From positions 1 to 15,530 of the forward strand of contig CAYVKB010000059.1 of the NCBI GenBank assembly GCA_964451985.1: DNA of 15,530 nt. Direction: 5' to 3'. Under the pieces are notes generated by a model. That model was not told the origin of the DNA. It saw nothing but the letters and a program-made list of their open reading frames with translations, and searched no databases. The DNA comes from GBS-DC sp964451985 (lineage in GTDB: Bacteria; Armatimonadota; Fimbriimonadia; Fimbriimonadales; GBS-DC). Numbering within the stretch: the first letter of the stretch is position 1; each line of letters opens with the position of its first letter. Both the position numbers and the translations under genes were made by a program. Positions 1 to 7,493 of the stretch are shown in pieces.

Positions 1-50
1 CCTCCAGGTTTGGCGATTCGTGCTTGAGTGAGACGGTGTCGTGGAGTCAC

Positions 51-1022
51 TCACCACGCATACGCCTCTGGCGCGGGACCGCCCGGACCGGGGAATATCT
101 CGTCCAGACGTTTGAGCGCAGCCTCATCAAGTTGAATTTCCAGCGCGCGTATGCTGCGCTCGAGCTGCTCCAGCGTGCGCGGACCGATAATTGGCGCGGT
201 TACGGCAGGCTGGTGCAGCAGCCATGCGAGTGCGACGTTCGCTGGCTCCTCGCCCAGATCCTCGCAGAACGCCTCGTACTGTTCGATGCGGTCGCGGTAT
301 TGTGCCAGTCGCTGCTGAATCGCTTCGGAGGCGCGTCGCCCCTCCTGCACGCCCTTTAGGATGCCACCCAGCAAGCCACTCGCCAGCGGACTCCAAGGGA
401 TAATCCCCACGCCGTAGTGCAAACATGCAGGAATCACCTCCAGCTCAATCATGCGGGCGTTTAGATTATACAGGCTCTGCTCGGAGACCAGTCCCATGAA
501 GTGGCGTTGCTTAGCAATCTCCTGCGCCTGTGTGATGTGCCAGCCTGCGAAGTTGCTGCTGCCCACGTACAGAATCTTGCCTTCACGGTAAAGTTGCTCC
601 ATTGCCTGCCAGATTTCCTCCCACGGACACTCGCGATCGACGTGGTGCATCTGATACAGGTCGATGTAGTCGGTTTTGAGGCGTCGCAGGCTGTCTTCGC
701 AGGCACGCTTGATATGCAACGCCGACAGGCGCGACTCGTTGGGCCAGTCTCCCATCACGCCGTACACTTTAGTGGCGATGACCACCTTCTCGCGTCGCCC
801 ACCGCCCTGCGACCACCAACGCCCGATAATTTGCTCCGTCACGCCCTCGCCCTTAACCCAACCGTATACATTCGCCGTGTCGAAAAAGTTGATGCCCAGC
901 TCAAGGGCGCGGTCCATAATCCGGTAGGAATCCTCCTCGCTGGTGTTGGGACCGAAGTTCATCGTACCCAGACATAATCGGCTCACCAGCAACCCTGAAC
1001 GACCCAAGTGTGTATATTGCAT
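51..1022 (-). CDS. Aldo/keto reductase, NADPH-dependent oxidoreductase family
   Basis: A 323-residue cytoplasmic oxidoreductase of the aldo/keto reductase superfamily, which reduces aldehydes or ketones with NAD(P)H in a TIM-barrel fold. The classic opening (LGRSGLLVSRLCLGTMNFG) is present. The catalytic tetrad can be placed at D48 and Y53 (FDTANVYG), K85 (IATKVYG) and H126 (DLYQMHHVD). The cofactor-binding end of the barrel is represented by IIPWSPLASGLLGG and by APIIGPRTLEQL near the C terminus. The frame is open upstream to 1172, but GGAGGG lies 8 nt before the ATG at 1022 and only 2 nt before an ATG at 1028, so 1022 is preferred; family homology also begins there. The physiological substrate cannot be told from sequence. 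It is separated from the next minus-strand gene by a strong terminator, so it is probably a single-gene transcript. Confidence 0.95.
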   Translation of the reverse strand: MQYTHLGRSGLLVSRLCLGTMNFGPNTSEEDSYRIMDRALELGINFFDTANVYGWVKGEGVTEQIIGRWWSQGGGRREKVVIATKVYGVMGDWPNESRLSALHIKRACEDSLRRLKTDYIDLYQMHHVDRECPWEEIWQAMEQLYREGKILYVGSSNFAGWHITQAQEIAKQRHFMGLVSEQSLYNLNARMIELEVIPACLHYGVGIIPWSPLASGLLGGILKGVQEGRRASEAIQQRLAQYRDRIEQYEAFCEDLGEEPANVALAWLLHQPAVTAPIIGPRTLEQLERSIRALEIQLDEAALKRLDEIFPGPGGPAPEAYAW

Positions 1023-1104
1023 AGTCATAGCCCTCCGTTGCAAGGTAGCAATTCGTTTCACAGATGCAAAATCCTGCCTGGAATGCACCCCTACTTGTCG
1101 CCGA

Positions 1105-1237
1105 ATGGATGCCTCACCCGAAAAAGAGGATTCCACGGTGAAACGGCTACTCGCTCCGCAGCGTGACAGCACTGGCGTTCGGCGTGGGGATCACACTGTT
1201 GGGAGCAGCGTGGGGCGTTGTCTTTGGGCAGATGTAG
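1105..1237 (+). pseudogene. Possible remnant of a very small membrane protein, frameshifted
   Basis: An ATG at 1105 opens a hydrophilic stretch (MDASPEKEDSTVKR). One base out of frame from 1148 follows YSLRSVTALAFGVGITLLG and then AAWGVVFGQM, ending at TAG 1235-1237. Joined by removing one base near 1147, this would give a 43-residue protein with a charged N terminus and one transmembrane helix, a common design for small bacterial membrane proteins. No good ribosome-binding site precedes 1105. It is divergent from the aldo/keto reductase. It could equally be chance hydrophobic sequence, or a sequencing error in an intact gene. No family is recognised. Confidence 0.22.
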
Positions 1238-1258
1238 CGGCGTTTGGGGTGAGGGCAA

Positions 1259-1290
1259 AACGCCCCGGAAGCCTCAGCTTCCGGGGCGTT
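1259..1290 (-). terminator. Strong hairpin terminator of the PEP-CTERM gene / recG-mazG unit
   Basis: A perfect 13-bp stem (AACGCCCCGGAAG at 1259-1271, complement at 1278-1290) has a 6-nt loop. Read on the minus strand, the stem ends in TTTT followed by GCCC, and it lies 23 nt past the stop codon of the PEP-CTERM gene. It therefore fits an intrinsic terminator closing the minus-strand unit and insulating the aldo/keto reductase. Confidence 0.85.
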
Positions 1291-1312
1291 GGCGAAGCAA
1301 GATACAACCGTC

Positions 1313-2047
1313 TTAGCGCTTATTGCGGCGGCGCAACCCGACCAGACCCGCCAGGCCTACGCCCAGCGCAATCATAGAAGCAGGCTCAGGAACCACCTCG
1401 CCGCGCACCTCCACGAGGTCGTAGCGGAGGGTACCACTCGTACTATAGTTGCTGTTCGGATTGGCTGCAACATAAGCATTCTGTCCGGGCGCGAACTCCG
1501 TCAGAATGCGGAACGCAAAGCTCGGATTGTTGTCTGCCTGTGTATCGGCGAAGAAGCTCACATAGTAGCGGAAGTTGCCGTTGGGATTGGCGATGCTCTG
1601 CCCACTCCACCATTGGTCGCCGCCAGGCGCAACGATTTGCGGACCGTTGTTCCAATTCACGCCGTCGTAAGTGTACTGGAAGCGCAGGAACCTCGACGAG
1701 GTGTTGCTCCAGCGCACGTCGAACTGAACCGTGACGTTCATGTAGCCCGTGGTCGGCGTGTTGAACACGATGCCCGCCGTGAGGTTGCCCTGCCCTTGAG
1801 CAGGATAGGTAGTGGTGTTATAGCCACGGTTGGGGGAGCTGGTGTCCAACGGCGAGCCAGTCGCAAAAGTGGCCGTTGTACCGCCCACCAGCGCGAGCGT
1901 GCCGCCGTTCACGCCTCCGTCCACGACAGTGTTATCGTCATTGAAGTTCCAGAAAGAGAGTTGCACAGGCTGCGCCTGTGTAATGCCGAACGTAACGGAC
2001 AAAGCAGTCAGCGCGACAAGTGCGCGCGTTATTACAGAACCTCTCAT
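1313..2047 (-). CDS. Secreted PEP-CTERM protein
   Basis: A 244-residue exported protein. It has a signal peptide (MRGSVITRAL start, hydrophobic core, likely cleavage after ITQA at residue 25). A beta-rich, Asn/Thr-rich body contains segments such as VQFDVRWSN and RFQYTYDGVNWN, typical of extracellular beta-sandwich domains. The tail, from residue 219, is a PEP-CTERM sorting signal: VPEPAS, a hydrophobic helix, then RRRNKR. Such tails are recognised by an exosortase, which is not encoded here. The ATG at 2047 is chosen over one 30 nt upstream because GGAGG lies 9 nt before it and the signal peptide begins there. The gene follows mazG by 63 nt and is followed by a strong terminator. Its specific function is unknown; a role at the cell surface or in extracellular matrix is an inference from the tail. 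Confidence 0.88.
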   Translation of the reverse strand: MRGSVITRALVALTALSVTFGITQAQPVQLSFWNFNDDNTVVDGGVNGGTLALVGGTTATFATGSPLDTSSPNRGYNTTTYPAQGQGNLTAGIVFNTPTTGYMNVTVQFDVRWSNTSSRFLRFQYTYDGVNWNNGPQIVAPGGDQWWSGQSIANPNGNFRYYVSFFADTQADNNPSFAFRILTEFAPGQNAYVAANPNSNYSTSGTLRYDLVEVRGEVVPEPASMIALGVGLAGLVGLRRRNKR

Positions 2048-2110
2048 TTCAGTTAGCCTCCTGCTCCATACGAGCATAGGGATTAAACCTGCCCTTTTAT
2101 TAAGGGGTGG

Positions 2111-3526
2111 TTAAGCATTCGCCTTTTGCTTCGCTTGCTGCCACAACTCTTCCCACTCGTCGGGGTTGAGGGTGTCGAGGGAGCGGTTCTGGCGGGCGGC
2201 TTCGGCTTCCATCCACTGGAATCGGCGAGTGAAGCGATTCACCATCACGCGCAGGGCGTCCTCCGCGTCAATGTTCGCATGGCGGGCGATGTTGACCACT
2301 GTAAACAGCAAATCGCCCAGCTCACTCTCGATGCGCAAGGCATCCCCTGATTCGATTGCCTGGCGCAGTTCCAACTCTTCCTCGCGTAGCTTGTCCAGCA
2401 CGCCGTAGATATTCTCCCACTCGAATCCCACGCGGGCAGCGCGTTTGGAAATCTCTTGGGCGCGGGCAAGCGCAGGCATCGCACAGGGCACACCCTCCAG
2501 CACCGAGTCGCGCCGCTTCTGGTCGCGCTTGGTCTTATCCCAGTTTTTCAGCACCTGTTCGGCGGTCTCGGCGTGGGCGTCGCCGAACACGTGGGGGTGG
2601 CGCGCAATGAGCTTCTCGGTGAGGTGTTGCGCCACGCTTTCGATATCGAACGTGCCCGTTTCGCTGGCAATCTGGCTGTGCATCAGCACTTGCAGCAGCA
2701 GGTCACCCAGTTCCTCGCGCAGGGCGGCGGGGTCGCCCGAATCGATGGCTTCAAGCGCTTCGTAGGTCTCTTCCAGCAGGTGAGGTTTGAGGCTCTCATG
2801 AGTTTGCTCACGGTCCCAAGGGCAGCCGTCGGGGGCGCGCAGGGCAGCGACCACGCGCACGAGTCCTTCAAAACCGCTATACGCTCCCTCGCGTCGGGGA
2901 CACGGCGGTACGAGCAGGTAGGTAATCGCGTCGCAAGGCATCTGGTGGAGTTTGTGAATTGCGATGCGACGGTATTCGGTGAGTGCGTCGTCGCCCGGCG
3001 CGTGAATGAGGTACGCCTCGAACTCGGGGGGATAGTAGCGTAGCAGCTGCGCCTGTAACGCTTGAAGGCGGTCTGAAGTCTCTATGTCAACCCACAGGGC
3101 GGGCAGCGTGGGTTCGAGGCGCAGGTGGGGCAGGCAGCGTGCGCTTAGGAGCTGGATTCCGTCGGGCGCAGCGAGTGGTACGGTTTCCAAAATGGGTTCC
3201 AGCACACTGCGACTTGGCACGATTCGGATGGGGCGGTTGCGTTCAGCGATGGCGTGCAGCAGGGCAGGCGTAATCGAGTTTCCAATCAGCGGGTGTCCGG
3301 GTGTCGCCAGCGCGACGATGCGTTCGGGGGCATTCAACAGCGATTCAACGGCACGCTTGGCGTCTGCAGGGCAAGGTTCAAACTTAATGCCTGCAAGGTT
3401 CAGGGCGCGTGCACTAGGGTGTTCCGGCGCGGTCAGAAATACACGCTGGGCACGGCGCAGGGCTTGCAGGGCTGAATCGCTCAGCTCCTGCGCCCCACCC
3501 GCGCCCAGACCCACTAAATAGAGCAT
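2111..3526 (-). CDS. mazG: Nucleoside triphosphate pyrophosphohydrolase MazG with N-terminal methylase-like domain (YabN type)
   Basis: A 471-residue two-domain protein. Residues 1 to about 215 resemble the tetrapyrrole (SAM-dependent) methylase fold, with an N-terminal LVGLGAGG loop and ATPGHPLIGN near residue 74; in YabN-type fusions the exact role of this domain is unclear. From about residue 220 comes a full MazG domain that hydrolyses NTPs to NMP and pyrophosphate, thought to clear abnormal nucleotides. CPWDREQTHESL is at 235-246 and the metal-binding EET...EELGDLL pattern at 252-277. A second half repeats the pattern, with REEELEL at 381 and ELGDLL at 402. The length matches methylase-MazG fusions rather than stand-alone MazG (about 260 residues). 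The start ATG overlaps the stop of the upstream foldase gene by one base (TGATG), so translation is probably coupled. A weak 5-bp hairpin follows the stop. Confidence 0.95.
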   Translation of the reverse strand: MLYLVGLGAGGAQELSDSALQALRRAQRVFLTAPEHPSARALNLAGIKFEPCPADAKRAVESLLNAPERIVALATPGHPLIGNSITPALLHAIAERNRPIRIVPSRSVLEPILETVPLAAPDGIQLLSARCLPHLRLEPTLPALWVDIETSDRLQALQAQLLRYYPPEFEAYLIHAPGDDALTEYRRIAIHKLHQMPCDAITYLLVPPCPRREGAYSGFEGLVRVVAALRAPDGCPWDREQTHESLKPHLLEETYEALEAIDSGDPAALREELGDLLLQVLMHSQIASETGTFDIESVAQHLTEKLIARHPHVFGDAHAETAEQVLKNWDKTKRDQKRRDSVLEGVPCAMPALARAQEISKRAARVGFEWENIYGVLDKLREEELELRQAIESGDALRIESELGDLLFTVVNIARHANIDAEDALRVMVNRFTRRFQWMEAEAARQNRSLDTLNPDEWEELWQQAKQKANA

Positions 3527-4602
3527 CAGCGGTTCTGCGCAGGCTGCTGCGCCGCGGCGTTCTTAGGTTGCGACGGCTGCCTACCCAACTGTTTCTCAAC
3601 TTCCGCGAGGGTCTTCTTCAAATCCTCGATGTCTTTCTCATACTGCTTCTTCCAAGCCTCCGACTTAATCTCGACCGGCGTGTTCGCCATGCGCTTCGCC
3701 ATCTCAAGGTTCAGGTCGCGGTTCGTCTGTCGCCCTTTCTGGAGCATTAATGCCTCGCGAATCTGGTCTTTGACTTCCTCGAAGGGGAGTTGGCGTCCTT
3801 CACTTTTCGCCATCACTTGGAACCGCGCCACTGTGTCTGGACCGACAAGTAACCAGCTTGTGACTTCCATCGGTTTAGCATTTTTGAGCGCATTACGGAG
3901 GCGCAGGGTCGCCTGTCGTTCTTGTGGGTTATCAGGCAATGCGCCTTCCAGCGGGATTTCACCCTGATTTGCCTGCACGCCCTGTACGGGGTTCTGCGCG
4001 TACTTGTTCACGACGCTCTCGAAGTTGAACCCGCGTTTCAGGTCTTCGTCGATTTGCCTGCGTACTTCAGGGTTCCCCACGATGATGAATCGCACGCTCG
4101 CGTTGGCAGGTCGGTAGAACGCCCGCTTGTTTTCCTCGTACGCTTTTTTGACTTCCTGCTCGGTGACGGTGACGCCCTTGGTGAGCATATTAAACTCGGC
4201 GAGCGCAACGCGCACACGCTGGCGATAGTCATCCAGTGTCAGGCGTCCTTCGGTGATGGCTTGTTTAATCTGGGGATTGTTTTTCATCTCGCGTTGCACG
4301 CGCTCTTCCACCTGCTGGTCGGTGGGCAGCACACCTTCCTCTTTCGCCATATCCAGCATCACCTGCTCGCGAATCATTTGCACGAGGGTTGTATAGCCAG
4401 CAGGAGCGGTCGTGGCTTGGTTGCCCGCGATTTGGATAGGGGTAGGCATCAGTTCGAGGCGGCGTAGATACATATCCTTATCAATAGCAGTTTCGCCCAC
4501 TTTGGCGACAGCGGCGTCTTGGTTGCGTCCGCCACACGCGCTCAAGGTCGTCACTACAAGGGCAGCCGCAATACCTGCTCCAAAAAGACTCGATAATTTC
4601 AT
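3526..4602 (-). CDS. SurA/PrsA-like lipoprotein foldase with a degenerate parvulin domain
   Basis: A 358-residue lipoprotein. The signal peptide ends in the lipobox LSAC with the lipidated Cys at 23, so it should sit at a membrane surface on the export side. Residues about 30-160 form a SurA-N-type helical chaperone region (VGETAIDKDMYLRRLE, REQVMLDMAKEEGVLPTDQQ). Residues about 165-290 follow the layout of a PpiC/parvulin domain and end with the typical PFEEVKDQIREALMLQKG. The usual ARHILV strand reads ASVRFIIV and the GYHIIKV strand reads DTVARFQVM, so both histidines of an active parvulin appear to be missing. The tail is a Lys/Glu coiled coil followed by a Gln/Pro/Ala-rich end. GGAGGAG lies 7 nt before the ATG, which overlaps the upstream stop by 4 nt (ATGA). 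I infer a chaperone role in folding exported proteins; isomerase activity is doubtful. Confidence 0.85.
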   Translation of the reverse strand: MKLSSLFGAGIAAALVVTTLSACGGRNQDAAVAKVGETAIDKDMYLRRLELMPTPIQIAGNQATTAPAGYTTLVQMIREQVMLDMAKEEGVLPTDQQVEERVQREMKNNPQIKQAITEGRLTLDDYRQRVRVALAEFNMLTKGVTVTEQEVKKAYEENKRAFYRPANASVRFIIVGNPEVRRQIDEDLKRGFNFESVVNKYAQNPVQGVQANQGEIPLEGALPDNPQERQATLRLRNALKNAKPMEVTSWLLVGPDTVARFQVMAKSEGRQLPFEEVKDQIREALMLQKGRQTNRDLNLEMAKRMANTPVEIKSEAWKKQYEKDIEDLKKTLAEVEKQLGRQPSQPKNAAAQQPAQNR

Positions 4603-5153
4603 CCGTTCTCCTCCGTACTGCGTCGTTTGAGACTGAGTATCAGTTCCACTTCGCCAGGTGCGTAGCCAGTCTTTCGGGCAATTTCGGGCACGCTGAGTCC
4701 TTGCTCGGCGAGCATCGCCACCGCGCCGTAAGGCGAAGCTTCTGGTTCCGTAAAGTTATACCCCGAATCAGGTGTGAAAGTTTCAGAGGGCGTGGCATGA
4801 GCGTCCCGCTGTGGGGCAAGCGTATTCGTGGCTTGCGCATCTCGCTCAGGCACTAAGGGTGACCCGTGAGCAAAATGCTCAAGCTGTGCTGCGTGAATGT
4901 CTGTTTGCACGGGCATCCCGCTCGTGCTACGGCGTTCCAGTTCTTTTAGACGCGCCTCAATCCGTGCCTCTGCTTGGGCAGCTTCCTCTGCCAGCTTCTG
5001 CAGGAGAGCGTCCACGGACTGCCTCAATTCCTCCAGCTCGCCTGTAAGCGATTGGCGGGCTGCTTGGGCGCGCAGCTCGGTCTGGGCGCGTAAAAATAGT
5101 AGCCAGCCCGCAATCAGTAGCAGGGCTTGCAAGAGCACCATCAACTCAGACAT
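4599..5153 (-). CDS. Membrane-anchored coiled-coil protein with C-terminal DUF6115/SwrB-like motif
   Basis: A 184-residue protein. An N-terminal transmembrane helix (about residues 4-22, VLLQALLLIAGWLLFL) is followed by a long Ala/Glu/Gln-rich coiled coil (about 26-75). A poorly conserved linker follows, containing two similar short segments (PERDAQAT and PQRDAHAT). The C-terminal module at about 144-178 (AEQGLSVPEIARKTG, then GEVELIL) looks like a small helix-turn-helix of the kind found in DUF6115 and at the end of the Bacillus swarming protein SwrB. It is more likely a protein-contact module than a DNA binder, since it follows a membrane anchor. GGAGG 8 nt before the ATG lies inside the end of the 57-residue ORF. 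The stop overlaps the start of the lipoprotein gene. Function is unknown. Confidence 0.75.
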   Translation of the reverse strand: MSELMVLLQALLLIAGWLLFLRAQTELRAQAARQSLTGELEELRQSVDALLQKLAEEAAQAEARIEARLKELERRSTSGMPVQTDIHAAQLEHFAHGSPLVPERDAQATNTLAPQRDAHATPSETFTPDSGYNFTEPEASPYGAVAMLAEQGLSVPEIARKTGYAPGEVELILSLKRRSTEENG

Positions 5154-5156
5154 CGG

Positions 5157-5330
5157 TTAGACCTCCACATCCAGCGCGTGCGGCTCCTCGTCGGGCGCAG
5201 GCTCGTGCGTATTCGGCGGCTTGCGCGGGGGTTTGCGCGCCGCCTGCTGCTCGCGCTCCTCACGCGGGGAACGCTCCTTGACCTGCGGAACCATCGCCAC
5301 ACGCTCTGGCGCACGCACGGGTTCAGACAT
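5157..5330 (-). CDS. Small charged, proline-rich hypothetical protein (57 aa)
   Basis: An ATG at 5330 opens a 57-residue frame that ends with TAA at 5157-5159. The protein begins MSEPVRAPERVAMVPQ and ends EEPHALDVEV. It is rich in Pro, Arg and Glu, has a basic middle (ARKPPRKPPN) and an acidic end, and contains no membrane segment or recognisable domain, so it is probably disordered. Support comes from context: GAGG lies about 7 nt before the ATG, the frame fills most of the gap between recG and the coiled-coil gene, and its last codons supply the ribosome-binding site of the next gene, whose ATG is 3 nt after the stop. A short CCTC/GAGG hairpin (about 5337-5347) could hide its ribosome-binding site. 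No family is recognised. Confidence 0.6.
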   Translation of the reverse strand: MSEPVRAPERVAMVPQVKERSPREEREQQAARKPPRKPPNTHEPAPDEEPHALDVEV

Positions 5331-5381
5331 CGCGTCGCCTCGTAGAGGAATTATCGGAAATTTGGCAAGAAACTTGAGATT

Positions 5382-7475
5382 TTAACTTACCGTCGCCAGC
5401 GCGAATCGGTGGCGGAAGCGGTTTACGGCGTCGCTGAGTGTGGCGTGTTCGGGCTTACTGAGGTCGGGGTCTTGCTCCAGCACGCGGAACGCCTCCTGAC
5501 GCGCCACTTCGAGCAGGCGCATGTCTTTCACCAGGTCTGCCACGCGGAACGATGGCATACCGCTCTGTTTCGTGCCGAAAATCTCGCCGGGTCCGCGAAT
5601 CTTGAGGTCTTCCTCGGCGATGATGAAACCGTTCGTAGTACGCGCCATGATTTCCATGCGCTTTTGCCCATCTTCCGACTTGGGGTTGGCGATGAGAATA
5701 CAGAACGACTGATGCTCGCTACGCCCGACGCGCCCGCGCAACTGGTGCAGCTGTGCCAGCCCGAACCGGTCGGCGTCCTCGATTACAATCACAGCGGCGT
5801 TGGGCACATCGACGCCCACCTCAATCACAGTAGTGGAGACAAGGATATGCAACTCGCCCGCGCGGAACTGTTCCATAATCGCCTCTTTCTCGGTGGGTTT
5901 CATGCGCCCGTGCAGGAGTCCGACGCGCAGGTCGGGGAACACATCCTTTTGCAGGTGTTCCGCCATCTCCTCGGCGGCGCGCACTTGGAGTTTGTCCGAT
6001 TCGTCAATCAGTGGGCAAATCACATACGCCTGTCGCCCCTCTTCGATTAATTTGCGCACGCCAGCGTAGACTTTCAGTCGCTCTTCGGGCGTTTTCCAGT
6101 GGGTTTTGACGGGTTTGCGTCCGGGTGGTAGCTCGTCGATGATGGACACATCGAGTTCGCCGTAGAGGGTCATGGTGAGGGTGCGTGGGATGGGGGTTGC
6201 GCTCATCACCAGCAGGTGGGGCATCACGCCCTTGTCGCGTAAGGCGGCGCGTTGTAGCACGCCGAAGCGGTGTTGCTCGTCTACAATCGCCAGCCCCAGC
6301 CGAGCGAAGGCAACCTCTTCCTGTATCAGCGCGTGCGTGCCGACAGCGACCAGGCCGCGCCCTGTAGCGACGCGCTCGCGCGCCTGCTGGCGCTGCCGAC
6401 TGGTCAGCCTGCCCACCAGCAGCTCCACGCTGATGCCCAGCGGCTGGAACAGGCGATGCAAATTGATGTAGTGCTGCTCAGCGAGGATCTCGGTGGGTGC
6501 CATCAGCGCAGCTTGGTACTGATTATCGACCGCCGCCAGTATCGCCGCTGCCGCCACGATAGTCTTGCCCGACCCAACATCGCCCTGCAGTAGGCGGTTC
6601 ATCGGATGGGGCAACGCCATGTCGCTCCAGATTTCCCCTATCACGCGCTTCTGGGCGTTAGTGAGTTCGAAGGGCACGAGTTGGTGGAGTTGCTCGTTCA
6701 GGCGGTCGGCGTCGATGCGCATGGCGATGCCGCGCTCCTGCTGATTCTGCCGCCGCTGCAAGCCCACGCCGAGTTGCATCAGGAAAAATTCCTCGAACAC
6801 GAGTCGTCGGCGGGCGGGTTCAATCTGTGTCTCTTCGTCGGGGAAGTGGATTTGCTGCAACGCCTGCTGAATAGGGGGCAACCCTACGCGCTCGCGCACG
6901 CTGCGGGGCAACACTTCGGGCACAAGGTGAGCGTATTGAACGGCGTTCCATAGAATTTGTCGCATGCGCCTCTGGCGGATACCCTCCGTCAGAGGGTAGA
7001 TTGGCGTAATGCGGTTCACACTCAGCAGGCTGTCAGGGTCTGCGCCGTCGGGCAGGTCTTCCCATTCGGGTGTCTCCATCTGCAAGCCGTAGGGGTTCTC
7101 TTTCACCACGCCGTACGCCACGATGATACTGTTGCGCAGCTTGGTTAGCACGTCCTTCATATAAGGCTGGTTGTACCAAACCAGTTCCATCACGCCAGAG
7201 CCGTCGTCGATATAGGCTTTGGTGATGGTCATATGATTGCGCACTTTGATATTGTCCGCGGTCAGGAGTTTGCCTGCAACGGTAATCGCTTCCCCGGGTC
7301 GAGCGTGGGCGATTTTGCGGAACTGCCGTCGGTCTTCGTAGCGTCGGGGCAGGTGGAACAGCAAGTCGCTCAGCGTGTAGATGTTGAGCTTGCTCAGTAC
7401 CTGCGCCAGCTTTGGTCCGACGCCTTTCAGATACTTCACTTCCGTTTCCAAAACGTAGCCTCGCACCGCCGACAT
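5382..7475 (-). CDS. recG: ATP-dependent DNA helicase RecG
   Basis: A 697-residue branched-DNA helicase that remodels stalled replication forks and Holliday junctions. The N-terminal wedge/OB domain starts with YLKGVGPKLAQVLSKL and contains HLPRRYEDRR. The helicase motifs are in order: Walker A GDVGSGKT at about 298-305, MAPTEILAEQH at about 325, the DEQH box (VDEQHRFGVLQR) at about 398, SATPIPRTL at about 425, and the RecG C-terminal helicase region with QLRGRVGRSEHQSFC. The length is usual for the family. The frame can start at a TTG at 7484, but the ATG at 7475 is preferred. No Shine-Dalgarno sequence precedes either start; instead a TATACT box ends 10 nt before the ATG, suggesting a near-leaderless transcript. 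It is divergent from the DUF4139-type gene. The stop is 51 nt upstream of the 57-residue ORF, so recG may be the first gene of the unit ending at 1259. Confidence 0.97.
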   Translation of the reverse strand: MSAVRGYVLETEVKYLKGVGPKLAQVLSKLNIYTLSDLLFHLPRRYEDRRQFRKIAHARPGEAITVAGKLLTADNIKVRNHMTITKAYIDDGSGVMELVWYNQPYMKDVLTKLRNSIIVAYGVVKENPYGLQMETPEWEDLPDGADPDSLLSVNRITPIYPLTEGIRQRRMRQILWNAVQYAHLVPEVLPRSVRERVGLPPIQQALQQIHFPDEETQIEPARRRLVFEEFFLMQLGVGLQRRQNQQERGIAMRIDADRLNEQLHQLVPFELTNAQKRVIGEIWSDMALPHPMNRLLQGDVGSGKTIVAAAAILAAVDNQYQAALMAPTEILAEQHYINLHRLFQPLGISVELLVGRLTSRQRQQARERVATGRGLVAVGTHALIQEEVAFARLGLAIVDEQHRFGVLQRAALRDKGVMPHLLVMSATPIPRTLTMTLYGELDVSIIDELPPGRKPVKTHWKTPEERLKVYAGVRKLIEEGRQAYVICPLIDESDKLQVRAAEEMAEHLQKDVFPDLRVGLLHGRMKPTEKEAIMEQFRAGELHILVSTTVIEVGVDVPNAAVIVIEDADRFGLAQLHQLRGRVGRSEHQSFCILIANPKSEDGQKRMEIMARTTNGFIIAEEDLKIRGPGEIFGTKQSGMPSFRVADLVKDMRLLEVARQEAFRVLEQDPDLSKPEHATLSDAVNRFRHRFALATVS

Positions 7476-7493
7476 GGTATACAAGAGTATACC
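7476..7493 (-). promoter_or_regulatory. Palindrome and candidate -10 box at the recG start
   Basis: GGTATACAAGAGTATACC is a perfect 7-bp inverted repeat with a 4-bp centre that abuts the recG ATG. On the minus strand it contains TATACT (7486-7491), 10 nt before the ATG, which would place transcription start about 3-4 nt upstream of the codon. No convincing -35 hexamer is visible. It could be a promoter, an operator or both, and it lies in the 69-bp region shared with the divergent gene. Confidence 0.4.

Noticed and set aside
1..50. Possible gene end at the left edge
   Set aside because: The first 50 bases show no supported frame, repeat or hairpin.
1023..1172. N-terminal extension of the aldo/keto reductase to 1172
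   Set aside because: Family homology begins at 1022, where a GGAGGG is correctly spaced; the extra 50 residues look random.
1289..2056. 255-codon plus-strand frame opposite the first PEP-CTERM gene
   Set aside because: It is antisense to a gene with a signal peptide, sorting tail, ribosome-binding site and terminator; its own sequence has no domain and reads like a shadow of codon bias.
2092..2106. Terminator between mazG and the PEP-CTERM gene (CCCTT/AAGGG hairpin)
   Set aside because: It has only a 5-bp stem with a 5-nt loop and no T-run after it; too weak to call.
2456..3043. 195-codon plus-strand frame opposite mazG
   Set aside because: It is antisense to conserved MazG motifs and has no recognisable features.
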